Positions 20,870 through 33,300 of a DNA stretch of 64,000 nucleotides are shown piece by piece; position 1 is the stretch's first letter; the number at the start of each line of letters is the position of its first letter. Source of the stretch: Diphasiastrum complanatum (taxonomy: Eukaryota > Streptophyta > Lycopodiopsida > Lycopodiales > Lycopodiaceae). Under the pieces are notes generated by a model. It had not been told where the DNA came from. It did no database searches and was given only the letters and a program-made list of their open reading frames with translations. The translations under genes were made by a program, and so were the position numbers. The stretch is taken from contig CM055107.1 in the NCBI GenBank assembly GCA_029204225.1, forward strand, positions 2,497,923 through 2,561,922, written 5' to 3'.

Positions 20870-23580
20870 TATATCTGTCACCTACTTTGTCTTGTCCTGG
20901 AAACATGGCCTGATTTGATTTGCTGATGTTTGACATGATGTTGGTCTCTTATTGGAATGTCGATCTCTTCCTCTAATCTGTCCTTTGTATCGTCTGTCGA
21001 TCTCTGCCTACGTCTAGTAAAGAACTTTGTGATACTCATCTGGTATGTGTAAAAATATGACTCGGATAAGTCTCGTGTCAAAATCAGCATCTCTTATATC
21101 ATCGAAGCTACAACCTGGATCCTCATATGTAATCAAAGAGTGGAGTGTCATGGGTGTATCACCATCTAAGCATCAATATCTCCCCTTGATCTCATAGTAC
21201 ACTTGACATGTGAAGATGAAATGATCCTCGTCCTCAATCTCTCCAAGTTCTTAGAACTGCCAAACCTTGTCCTCTTAGGGTATATTATGAAGATGTCGTA
21301 TCTCGATACAAAGTTGATGTGATGATACTCTGAACTGTCTCAATATATACCTCAATCCTTGTGATGATCCTGTATCTAGTTATCTAGGGCAAAGACGACC
21401 GCCCACACAGTCGATCTCCATGAAACAAGATTCATAGTGAAGGGGTTTCACCCTAAGCTATCCATCCTAGACTCTATGCACATAAGATCTGTATATAAAC
21501 TGACGAATATAATGGAAGCGATGATATAGAGATACCAAGAGAGTTGAGTAGACGCACTACCTAGGAATACCACGAGAAATGATTTGACTATGCAATAGTC
21601 GTGAGGACATGAGAGCCACATAGGAGTATTTGGACTCACTACCATCCATCTGTGCCTGTCTTTGAATAAAAATAATGAGTCAAAAACACTACTTCTACTT
21701 GAAGTGGAAGAACTACAAAGTATACCGATATAATCTGACATGTCACCAAGGGCTTCGCACGAATCATCCATGAAAGCATAGTGATTTGTAGACGGGATAT
21801 ATCCGACCACTCTGAAGAAGTGAGACCCGTACACCAAGTCTCAGCTGCATACATGGCTGTTGGGGTGACCATAGTATCAAAAAGGTGACACTTACTTTAT
21901 GTACCGTCTGCAACAAAACCTCTCCAACTGAACCAAAGATGCATGTCCCTTTCCTAATCTGGCTAGGGCTGCCTATCTCATAGTGAAAGTTGGACCGGTG
22001 AAGAGGACCCCAGGATATGTGCATGAAGAGACTACCTCCAAAGGCTTACCATCCCATAAAAGCACCTGTCTTTGCATGAATGCTCATGAGGTATTGAAGA
22101 CCATAACTTTGGTCTTCTCAATGTTCACTGTCAATCCCCAATGTGAACAAAAAGAGCATTATACATCTAGATGTCTCTGCAATCCCCTCTCGACCGTGAC
22201 ATGAGTACCATCATCAACATGAAGCAGGATAGAGATCAGCAGATCACATAAAGTACAACCCTCCCCTCCATCTTGCACAATCAGCCTCTCCAATTCATCA
22301 GTGTAAACTCGAAACAGGGTAGGGGATAGTGAGCATCCCTGCTTCACTCCAATGGTACTATCAACTTGCGGTGTGATACCCTTCGCTGATTGGAAACAGC
22401 CTATCACTTTTTCATATAGTGCCATAACTGCCAATACCATGTCTGATTGGAAACCAAGGTCCTGTAATCGTTGGATAAGTAAATGTCTAGGAACAGAGTC
22501 AAAAGCCTTCCAGAAATCCAGAAAGTAGCAGTATACATGCTCTCGCCCGTTTCTAGCCTCCTCAATAATGGATCTCAGGATAAAAGTATGACTAGAAGTG
22601 GAGTAGTGAGTTCAGAAGCCTGCCTGCCCAAAGCATGTAGATATCTAATCTTTGATTCGCTGCTAATTGTTGACTGTCGGACTGATCCATATACTTTGGC
22701 CATAATGTGTTCGACCATGATAATGCAGTAGTTTCCTGGTTTCATGGGATTACCCCCTTGTGAATAGGATGTATGACATACGTCCACCATGAAGTGGGAA
22801 AGCCCTGAGAGATTGCATGGTTAAAGAGATCAGCCAAGATGGGGGAGAGTATCTCGTTTTTATAGGTCCTAAGAAGTCCTACTTCTAGATCCTCGATATC
22901 TCTTTCACGATGGGATTCTCAATGGCTTCGGTGCTCATGCTGGGTGAAAAAAGGCTGAAAGTTGAAGGTCAGGGTGAGATAATGATGGGAGAAGTAATGG
23001 GGATGGTATATAAAGTTTTGTCATACTCTATTCATATGTGTAAGTCGGCTAATGCGGGAGGTGGTGCTCGAGAAATGAATTCCCCCCATTAGAAGGAAAA
23101 GAAAGGGAAGCTGTAGAGTGCAAAGCCTTCACAAGAAAGGTGGATTTGTTTTCAATGGTGGAATCATATGGAAAATACTGTGGAAGGGAGATTAACGAGA
23201 GTGGTCAGAAAGAAGAGTACGCGTGATAGGGTGATCCCATGAGTTAGTCAACCACACTATGTCCACCACTATGTGGGTGACAGGTAAAATCAATAGATGA
23301 AGGCCACTGAGGTAGACCATTTAGAATGGCTAGCTCATACTTTGTAATAGGCCCATCCTCATCTGCAGAGTGCCTTGAATGCCCAGCTCATCATTGTCTA
23401 AAGCCCTGATACATATAGGATCCTAAATTGCTGCATGAAATGGTGTCTGTCGTGATCCTATCCTAGCATTAAAATCCCTCAATCAGAAAATCTGATGATA
23501 TCCATTGAAAGACTCGTATATGGTGACCATCTCGATCTGAGTATGAAGATGTGTCTAGTGGAAAATAGCACACAACGATG
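20870..23580 (-). pseudogene. decayed LINE ORF2 (endonuclease to zinc-binding region)
   Basis: Reading on the minus strand from high to low coordinates: 23,580-23,210 parallels the endonuclease DNA at 61,660-61,260. 22,620-22,159 encodes the RT blocks 'VYCYFLDFWKAFDSVPR', 'TIGVKQGCSLSPTLFRVYTD' and 'ISILLHVDDGTHV', where the catalytic YADD is degraded to HVDD. 21,872-21,730 carries the post-RT block 'YAAETWCTGL'. 21,260-21,180 matches the zf-RVT segment ('IEDEDHFIFTCQVYYEIKGR'). Stops and frame changes are common. It is the same broad family as the LINEs at 11.6, 60-62 and 63 kb but much older. Confidence 0.82.
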
Positions 23581-24430
23581 AAAGAGACGATGTGGATCAA
23601 GAAACAAATGTTAAAGAATTGAGAATAGAAATAGAAAAGGATCTTTAAATCAAGGTTTACCAACCTAGGAATCCTCAATGGTCTTCTACAACTCAAAATA
23701 AATCAAAACCACTAACATGCATTCGACATGCAAGCAATTACGGCAATATGCAAGCAATCTGGAAAAATCAAAAGCCATGCATGCAACATGCATGGACTAA
23801 TACTTGCACATGCAAAAGTAAATTGCTTAGCAAATTGTAAATTTGTCGACATGCAATGAATAGATCACTTTTGAAGTGATCAGATCTGCTGGCTATGGAG
23901 GACAGCGAGCTAGCATTAATAAGCAAGAGATTCTACCACACAAGAGAGCAAAACACAATAGCATGTGAGAGAAAGATTTCTCCATCCAAAAAATGCGCCC
24001 ACTAGGAGGAGGAGGTCTCTTTTATAGATTAAGAGCAAACAATTTTGTGATGTACATGGCTTCCAAGTGTGAAAGTAGGTGTAGTAGGTGTCCCACATGC
24101 TAAGCATGCACTTTCTCTCTTCATGCAATGAGACTTGGCATGATTTGCCTTGGTCCACAAGTTTCCTAACTAGGAAAAATGCAGCCTCCTAGAACATGAA
24201 AAAATCATATAGTTGGTAGCATGTGAAATTGCCCCTAGGGTCCCATGTACAACTTATGGGCCTACTCAAGGTTAAAAGAAAACTTTACAATAAATTTTTT
24301 ATAATGTTTTACAAACTTGGAAAGCGTATTTGTACTTTGAGAGAATACAATGTTGCGCGACACAAATTTGCGTGGCACCAGAATACATGGTGAAATTGAT
24401 CCAAACTTAAACCATAACAACAAATTGGCC
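23581..24430. other. non-coding stretch with ATGCAAGCA motifs
   Basis: No gene seen. Bases 23,710-23,830 are rich in CATGCA/ATGCAAGCAA words, a local low-complexity patch. Confidence 0.4.
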
Positions 24431-27400
24431 TTATGATACATGCAAGAAAGTAATGATGAAGAGACTAGCATGAGCTTTACTCTTGACGAAGTCAAGGCTA
24501 TTACACTATGGATGCTGGTTAACGCCCAACAGAATTTCAAGGAAGTTGGACAAATTTTGCTAAGAGTCAAAGTTCAAGTATTCAACCCATCATCACGACT
24601 GACGAGGTCGATTGAGGAGTTAGGACTAGTTGCATGGGTGATGAGTTAGGGCTGCCACGCGCTATTGGTGTAAATTAAGACATGTCAGAATTCATGGAGA
24701 TTTTTGGTGTTAGAATTGATGAATGTCTAATGAATAAGATGGAAGTTTGGTTAATAGGTGGGAGCAAGAGAGGATGTTGGCCAAACGGTGGAGAGTGCCG
24801 CACGAGTGGAAAAACTTTCTACACTTGGAAAGAGTTCAAAACCACCATTGAGATAAAGTTTGCACCTTTCAATAAGGTCACAAGGGCTTGATAGAAATGG
24901 CTTGAGATGTAGGTAACATGATGTGTCAATATGCACTGTGATTCGTTGATGGTAATTCTTGACATGAACATTAGTCCTCAACAATGTATTTGTCATGTGT
25001 GAATGACTATTCAGAGGTATAGAAAATTGTCTATTTGTCTATATGCTAAGTCTATGTGTGGAACGGAGTGTTACGGTTTGGTATATGAACCATATGGCTG
25101 CCACAAAGGGAAAAACGCATGTGAACTTCTTGTCATTTTAAGCAATAATACAATTATTTTGCAAAAACCCACTAGTTGTGGAAGAACTGATTAGGTTGGC
25201 CAACACCTTGAAACACAAAGTTGTTTATTTGCGGAATTTGGAGATGGATAGTATGGAACAAGCTTCTGCTATTGAATAGAAGGCTTCCGTATTGCTAATA
25301 ACAAATGGCACGTAGAATGTTCAGAAAATATAATTGCTACATGCATGTGAGGTGTTTGATGACTCACCAAAGTCATTCCAAAAGTTCTACTAAAGTTGTT
25401 AAGAGAAAACCATGTTGACTTCGATGCTAGAATTTAAAGACACATTGTTAGTCTTGGTGATATACATCATTGTGCTTTAACAAAAAGAATTTCTCAACAT
25501 GTGTGTGGATCTGTGTTATTGAGCTATCAATATTTATTTTTATCCAACCTTGTGTTTTGTTGCATATGGATACAAATGTTTTTTGCATACTTCAAAGACT
25601 TGTACGACAACAAAGTTCCACACATATAGAAGAATGGTGGCAAGATTGGTACTTAGGGGATTGCAAGCTTTAAACTTCTTAGTCGAACGGTTGAGCTTGT
25701 CATAATTTATGATGATCAGAGAAGCAATGACAAGTCATGAGAAATGTGATTCAAGAGCTCCTCATGAAGGTTAGTCAAAGCGTTCAAGCTAAATTTTTGG
25801 TCTAGAAGTAAGTACTTTAAAGGGATAGGATAGTTTTCGCCAAAAGTGGGTAGAAGGCCTACATGGTCATGGTCATAACATAACTACATAAATTGCATTT
25901 TATCAATGTGGAATACTAGGCCTCCTTGTGAGGGACTATGGATCCACAGACAAGGGTGATAATTTAGGTGTAGATGACACTAGATTTATAGCAAGGTTAT
26001 AAATAAGGCAATGAAGGCCAAGTTAGAAAAAATGTACCAGAGCGTAGGCTTTCCTATGATGCAATTAGACATTATGCATCCAATGATACAGGCCTAAAAA
26101 GATCTGGTATCAGTTAGGGATGTAGTGGTACTTTTGTATACGACTCGTCATTGACTTCAGGACGCTCAAGTATACGTTGGAGTGGAACCAAACACAAAGA
26201 GGAGATACATGGTGAAGACATTCTTCCAAAGCTGCTAATGATGTCTTTTGCGTTGCAACTACGACATATGCTCAACTTGAAACAGGTAAAGTCTTGTCTT
26301 TTCTTTTTCATCTCTTGTACTCATCATGTTTCAAATCATCGTTTGATTCTAGTAGGAAATGAGGGAAATTATAGTAATGAGAGAGAAAAGAAAAATATGG
26401 ATGCTCTTTTGCTTTGATGTTTTTCCAAAATTTTTGCTTGTAGTTTTCCTCCCTGTCTCGTTGAACATACACTAAAGATAGTGCTTGATAGTAAACATGT
26501 GTTTAGGGCAACCTACTTACTATCTCAGATAGAAGAGGAAATTAAATAGAAACTAATTGAATATTCATGGAAATGTTGGATTTAACCCAATAATTCTCCT
26601 TCCAATGCTTCTATTTTGATATCATGGAAGAAGGATGGATCCTTTTTGCTTTGGTTTGGATTATAGAGGGCTAAGAAGATCATTTAACACATTCAAGCCT
26701 TATGCCTAGGATTGATGATGTTGATTGATATGCTGAGAGATGCTCGATACTTCTCCAAGATTGATCCAAGAATTGGGTACTGGAAGGTTGGATGCCTTCT
26801 AGACAAATTTCTACATTATCGACAAGTTTTGATTTACGATGAATTATGTCTTCTAAATTCATATTGATAAGTTTGTGGTCATGTTTTGGACGATCTACTT
26901 ATTTTTAGTGGGATATTGCATGAACAAGTTGTGCATTTGTGAGCTATTTCACAATCGTTACAAAATAACGAACTATATGTTAAGGAGTCTAAGTGATAGT
27001 TCCTTATATAAGAGGTTACCTTGAGCATTTCATTTCTAAGGATCAAGTGTATATGGTTCTACAAAAATTGGAGGTTAATCTTAACTAGACCATAACTCAC
27101 ACTGTTTGAGATGTGAAGCCTTTCCTTGGGATGGCCAACAAGGGCTACTCACACATTGCAACACTTTGGTAGGTCCGGCAAAAGAGGGTCTCAAGAATCT
27201 ACTCCTCGAGGATAAATGGGCAGCCCTGATGAGTAAGATCCCTTTGATAGCATGAAATGCCCATTGCCTTTGTGTTGCAAATAGTGTATCCAAGGCATTT
27301 TTCAAAAGAAAGCTAGTAACAAGACCATAGTTGTTGTGTTGAGTCAAGGTGGTAGATCTTGCACACCAACTCAAGATAGGGTTATATGCAATTATTGAAG

Positions 27401-27785
27401 GTAGGACATCACTCTGTCTACGGTGCTCAATCTACTATTCTACTGGTCACTTTATTTCAAAGTACTTATATGATTAGCCATATCAAAGCATTTCCATGGA
27501 CTTATTACTCATCTCTCAAGGAAAAAGAGGGGATATGATGCCTTGTGGGTTTCATCCCATAAAGACTAAGGTCCAAGAAGATGAGGTTTTGGATTAATTT
27601 GTGGAATAATTCTTCCATTCATACGAATTGCCATGCGTTATCGTGAGCCATTAGGACCCCAAGTTTATATCAACTTTTGGGGTGTGCTCGTCAAGTTGGT
27701 CAAAGACAAGACTTGCTATGAGTAGTGGGTACTACTCAAAGTTAGACGGGCAAATTAAATAGCTAATCCAAGTTGTTGGGGGTTA
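24431..27785 (+). pseudogene. ancient Ty3/gypsy relic
   Basis: The clearest part is 26,690-27,050: 'MPRIDD', then 'MLRDARYFSKIDPRIGYWKV' in another frame, and near 27,010-27,060 'YLEHFISKDQVYM', all gypsy RT landmarks. Near 27,610-27,700 an integrase echo is readable (around 'LPCVIVSH.DPKF'). A gag-like 'TWKEFKTTIEIKFAPFN' sits at about 24,820-24,880. Stops and frameshifts are everywhere. The relic is cut at its right edge by the LTR starting at 27,792. The stretch 24,900-26,550 is assigned only by position. Confidence 0.6.
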
Positions 27786-27791
27786 TAGTTA

Positions 27792-28228
27792 TGGACTCGG
27801 CTCATTACATTCGCCGCGTCCATTTACATTTACTTTATTTTATGCATAAGCAGACCTTGGGCCCTTTTTTATTCATTAGTGACACTTAGACTATATGGTT
27901 GGCCTTTGGCTGTATTACTCATTATTAGGCCATTTGGACATACTACTGGAGAGTGAGGGCCTTCTTGGAGGGCGCACTATTTTCCCTCCCAGTTGGGCCC
28001 TAGCCACCGGAAGCTTCCTTTTAGGGCTTCCTCTTGGCTATAAGTAGGGAAACTGTGTCATTTGTTATTCAACTGATGATATTGATCTCTCTCTTTAGCC
28101 TCCTTAATCTCTCTCTTTCCTGCTTTCTAGGGTTAAGTCTTGCTTATGTGCTGCTTTCATAGCTTAAGTCTTGCTTATGTGATGCTTTCATAGCTTAGCT
28201 CTAGATCAGCTGTGGCTCTATTCGTAAC
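27792..28228 (+). repeat. 5' LTR (family L1)
   Basis: It starts TGGACTCGGCTC and runs to just before the PBS at 28,230. It shares its first part with 20,233 and 38,155 and its last part with 18,362. It contains a TATA motif (28,038) and a CT-rich tract typical of a plant LTR leader. A 31-bp segment is tandemly duplicated at 28,133-28,163 and 28,164-28,194; the homologous LTR at 18.5 kb has a single copy. Confidence 0.82.
28038..28046 (+). promoter_or_regulatory. LTR TATA box
   Basis: CTATAAGTA, preserved at 18,377 and 38,401 in the other LTR copies. It is the probable core promoter of the element. Confidence 0.6.
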
Positions 28229-28229
28229 T

Positions 28230-28241
28230 TGGTATCAGAGC
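28230..28241 (+). other. primer-binding site
   Basis: TGGTATCAGAGC directly downstream of the 5' LTR, complementary to the initiator tRNA-Met 3' end. Confidence 0.88.
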
Positions 28242-28904
28242 ACTTTCCTGAGCACAATCTGGAAACTTTTTTTTTTTGCCTTGCCTTGCTCCTCCATCGC
28301 TGTTCCTACAGCTCCATTGCTGCCTTGACAGCCCTGCTCCTTCCACTCCTTCCTGTCCAGCACTCCCCCTGCCTTGCCCCCTCTCTTCCTTGCTGCCCAG
28401 CGCTCCTCCTCCTTCCTTCCATCGTTGTCCCTGCCTTCCGACCTGTCACTTTCATCCGATATTTTTCCAGTTTGCAGCCATCTTCCACAATCAGTTCCCA
28501 GACTGTCCAGCGCCCATCCTCATCCAAGAATTACCCAATTCCAACATCGTTTGCTATTCCAAACCGCCAAAATTCTTCAACCTGTACATCGCTGCCCCAG
28601 CACTTCCGACTTGTCACTTTTGCCTATTTTTTTCTCCGTTTCCAGCCATCTTTTACAGCTTATCATAAGGCTCTCCAGCGCCCATTCTTCACCACATTTC
28701 ACGGAATTCTGACTCCGTTTGATCTTTCAAATTGACATTTTTCCCCTGGCTGTAGCGCATTTTTACAACCTTCGTGTTTCCCACTTTTCAATTGTTAATT
28801 GCTGCCCTTTTTTAGTTGTGATAATATTGGTTGTAATAAGCTAATTTGGGGTGACGACAAGAGTCCGCTCCCTCAAGTTTTCGTCTATTCCTTCCACTAT
28901 CATT
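28242..28904 (+). other. gypsy leader, C/T-rich
   Basis: Untranslated leader rich in CCTTCC/TCCAGC pyrimidine words, similar in style to 18,549-19,060. Overlapping proline/serine/leucine-rich ORFs on it reflect base composition. Confidence 0.55.
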
Positions 28905-29365
28905 ATGGCACATTCACCTACCCCGAGTGAGACTACTCAAGAAACCTTATCCGATCAGTTTCGTCGCATGGATGAGACCCTTTCTGGCCTCGTTCATCGC
29001 TTCGATATAGTTATGACGGGCTTTGCTACTATGCAATCACAGATTGATTCTTTACAGCCTCATGGTCCTGGCAAAGCTCCTGTTTTTCCTTCATTTGGGA
29101 CTCCCCCTCCATTGGGATTTCCATCTTCCTCTGCTAGTCCGCCTGGTGGTGGACCGTTTGTTCCACCTAACCCACCTCCTGGTTTCTTTTCACGTCCCCC
29201 ACTTCCTGAGCCACACTTTGCTCGAGACTTTCGTGATATGGTACAACTTGCTACCTATTCCGGTTCCTCTAATGGGAACTTATTAGAGAATTGGTTTGCT
29301 AAGCTTGACACATATTTTCAGATCTACCCTAAGACTGATCCTCAGAAGATCCAGTTGGCTGCTTT
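28905..29365 (+). pseudogene. gypsy Gag N-terminal part, interrupted
   Basis: ATG 28905 (context CATTATGGCA) opens a Gag reading frame. It has a polar N-terminus, a Pro/Gly-rich linker (SPPGGGPFVPPNPPPGF) and the capsid-like start 'LATYSGSSNGNLLENWFAKL' and 'IYPKTDPQKIQLAA'. At 29,358-29,365 the frame meets the target duplication of the hAT element. The frame resumes at 35,049 with 'ALHLDGRAATWWQFI', the usual next block of plant gypsy Gag. Capsid proteins of this type package the element RNA in the cytoplasm. Confidence 0.85.
29358..29365 (+). repeat. hAT target-site duplication, left copy
   Basis: GCTGCTTT, repeated exactly at 35049-35056. Eight base pairs is the hallmark length for hAT insertions. 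Confidence 0.93.
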
Positions 29366-29440
29366 CAATGTTTCGAGGGCTTGTTTCGAAATGCGTTCGA
29401 AACGCGTTTGAAACGACTGGTTCTGGTTCGAAACGGGATT
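29366..29440 (+). repeat. left terminal and subterminal repeat of hAT element 3
   Basis: Begins CAATGTTTCG and contains several (T)TCGAAACG copies and GAAACGACTGGT. It pairs imperfectly with 34,965-35,048. Confidence 0.85.
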
Positions 29441-30309
29441 ATTTTTTTAGGGTTTTTTTTTTTTTGAATGTGTTTTTGAGGGTTTACACATGTCATAGAC
29501 AGTCTAGTAACAAGTAGATACATCCAATTTCATGAGAATGCTCTAGAGAATGCAATTCAAGAGGAGAAGCTGTAGTATCAGGATTCAGTATGCGGTCATT
29601 GCCAACTGGTCACGACTTAGTGCTCACTTGACACTTTCCTCAGTCAATTGTTGATATTGTCACACCATTCATCATACATATTACAATCTCAATTTTCAAA
29701 CATCCAGGAACTTCCAAAAATTGTAAAGTTTAAACAGTAAAGTTACAAACTAATAACTATTATCTATAGAAGTTAGAACTTTCAACTTTCAACTTACTAC
29801 TTACTACTTAGAAGTTACTAGTGAGTACTTACAAGTTTGAAGTTAGAAGTTACAACTTACAAATTACAAATTGCAATGCACTGACCAGTGACCACTAACT
29901 TGAAAGTAACTTCAAGTTGGCAGTGGGCACTAAGTTCTAACTTCTAAGTAGTAAGTAGTAAGTTCTAACTAGTATTAAGTAATAAGTAACTACTAACAAT
30001 TTTGAATATACAAATCAGACTTCAGTGAATCACAAATTACAAAAGTTTAAACTTTAAAGTTTAAAATAAACTGTAAAAGCAATGATGTTATCAATAATCA
30101 TGCTGCATAAATAACAAGAGTGTCAAGCGTGGCCTCGGCCCTCAAGGCTCAAGCCTGAGGCCCCATGAGTCTGAAGTCAACTGTCATATGTAAACAGTAA
30201 TATGTATAACTACTATGCTAGAGCCCTCAGCCTAGAGTATGCCACTAATAACTATCATCTATGATCTATGCTGAGCAGTGAGTGCCCCCCCTCAATGCCC
30301 ATCCAGGCT
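29441..30309. other. 3' non-coding region of hAT element 3
   Basis: Low-complexity sequence built from AAGTT, AACTT, TACTACTTA and ACAAATTACA words, between the transposase stop and the left end. No ORF. Confidence 0.6.
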
Positions 30310-33300
30310 CTAGCCTCTAGCTGCCCGCCTCGGACGCTGTCGTCGTGGAGGCACTGGCATGTCCTCAGGCTCAATGTCATCCTCCCCATCATCAGAGTCA
30401 CCCTCATCCTCCTCATCCGATCCCTCACCCTCAGTGGTGGATTCCTCATCTGACTCAGAGCTAGAGGGACTCTTAGAGGTGTCTGAGACTGCTGCATGGC
30501 TCGGGCCCTCTCCTGCGCTCCTGGTCCTGCGTGCTGCAGCTCGAGTGGTAGGCCCTGCGCAATGCACACAAGGAAATTGGAATCAGGACTTAGGCTCGAC
30601 TCTCGAGTCTCGACATGTCATATTACTTTTAAGTTTTAACTTACAATTTACAAATTACAAATTAGCAATTACAATTTACAATCTAGTAATCTACTATCTA
30701 GTATTTCTACAAAATTTCAAAGTACTGAAAGCCTACTAATGTAACGCAGTGAATCGGGGAATTGGGCATCGAAATCAACCTGCAGCTGCTAAGGCCTCCT
30801 GATGGAGTAGAGCATAGACATCCTCCTCCTCTTGTGATCTTGGTGGCAAGTCCGGAACCTTTGCCACATCGATCTCATCGGGATTAATCTACGAAAATTG
30901 AAATTAAACCAAGATCTTGATTCTCAATAGTAAGTACTGGTAAACGATTAAAAAAAAATAGCAAATTTGAAATGTAAATGTTGAAACTTGAAACTTGAAG
31001 CCTGAAGGTTCTAACTTCTTAGTGTAGAGTCTAGACTTTACTATCTAGACAAATCATGATTCATGGTACATACTAGACTCTATAGAATTCAGATTAATGA
31101 TTTAATCATGAATCATGATTCATTACTTGTATGGGCTCCCCAGTCTCTCTCAGCTTCTTCACAAGCCGTAGGTTGGCATGCACATACACCAACCTCTCCA
31201 GCTGCGCAGTAGAAAGTTTGTTCCTCCTCTTCGTATGAATCAGAGAGAACACGCTCCAATTTCTCTCACATGCAACTGCTGCGCAATCTTGTGAGAGGAC
31301 GTGGATGGCAAGTTTCTGCAACTTGGGAACATCATTGGCATACTTCATCCACCATGAAACAGCGCACAATTGCCCTTCCCTCAGCATGGCAGCTGCACGA
31401 CCGAAATCGAGGCGCTCGGTCCTGAACATTCAACATTCATCACCATTCAAATTTCAAAATATATTAGTAAATACTAAATGCTTACAAATTACTACTATTA
31501 AGTTTTAACTAGCAACTAGCTTAAGCCTTAGACTTCAAAGTTCATACATATTACATATACATACTACATAGATGAATACATATATGATATTACATACCTG
31601 GGTCCTGAATACATATTACAATTTACTAATTACATAGTACATAGTACATACCTGAATAAATTCAAGTCATCCATGAGTGCATCCTGATCCCTGGGATCAG
31701 GATAGATAGAGGCGACGTAGGAATGCCATCCTTGCCTGAGCTCTCGATCATGGAATTGATCCTCCGTCCTCCATAGTGGATGAAGCAAGCAAGCCACGGC
31801 ATGCAGAGGTTGATGGAACCACTGCCATCTGCCTAGAAATAGGCCCCTTACTTCTTCCAGCCTGCAAACAATCAGGAGTTAGGACTAAGGAGTGAAGTTT
31901 GAGGCTTGAGCATTCAAGTCTCAAGAGTCAAGATTCAAGAACTATTAAGTTTTAACTAAATTCTAATCATGAATGTCAATGAACAATGAACATTGAAGAT
32001 TCAAGAATCAACTTTGAAACTTTTAACGTAGTTACTAGACTCTAGTAATATACCTGTCAGGAGCCATGGTGGTGCAACTCTGAAGCTGCTCTCCCAGCTT
32101 ATCCATAAACTCATAAAGAAGGCCTAAGGTGGAACCCTCTCTATCAGTAAGGCGAAGCACGCTATAGATAGGCTGCATGGATATGACAATGGAGCGTGCA
32201 TCGTCCCAAAATGAAGTCCCCATCACGATCGCCTCAAATCTCCTGGCCTTGGCCTCTCGTGATCGGCCCCACTCTGCCCAATGGGGTGAAACCACTGTCA
32301 TCCTCAGGCTTCCATGCACTTTTACGAGCCGCTCCAAAACAATGAGCATATAGGCAAACCTAGGATGAAAATCATGAAATAAGATTTGTAATTGGTCATA
32401 GCCTATAGGCAACAAGCAAGCTATACTATATAGCAAAATTCAAATTCTATGAGCACTGAAACTTGAAGCTAAAACACAATTGCAATTTTCAAATCAAAAA
32501 ATTGGAAACAGGTTGTCAGGTTGGAAGTTGGAACTTGGTTACCTAGTGGGGGCAGGCCTCAAGAGATCCAAGGTGGAATAGGACCTGAAGATGCTCAAGA
32601 CCCTCTGTCTCTTGGTGACAAATCTCACCAAGAATCGTGCCATGTCTACAACCTCCTTGACCCAGGGTAATCTCCCATTGTCTTCAACTAGGAGGTCAAG
32701 ACAATGTGCAGCACATGGACTCCAGAAAATCCAAGGGTACTTCTCATTCACCATCTTCCCCATGGCAACACAATTGGACGCGTTGTCCGTGACAACCTGC
32801 ATTGGAATTCTGACAAAGGTCGAATCATAACTCATGAACAATGAACATTCACCATTGAGCATTCCGGAAGCAAATGCAAATGCAAATTGCAAATGTAAAT
32901 GGCAAGTGCAAATTGCAACGTTCAAAACAATAATCACGATTCACAAAATGTAAGTTGTCACTTGTAACTTACTAAGTTCTAACTTCAAACCTGAGAGCTC
33001 AATGTCGAAAGTTTTAAAGTTGAAACTTGAAAGTGGCAAGTGGCAAGTGCATACCTGGACAACATTCTCTTTTCCGACCTCCTCAATGGCCTGTGAGATG
33101 TACTCAAACAATCTCCTGCCATCCAATGCCATGCCTGGCTCCGACGTATCAATGGATCTCAAAAACATGGTGCCCGTGCAAGAAGACACCAATATATTCA
33201 CAAGATGGCGCCTCCTTGCATCGGTCCAACCATTTGATATTATAGTGCATCCAAACCTAAAACATTCGACAACACTTTCAAGTTTCAACTACTAAGTTGC

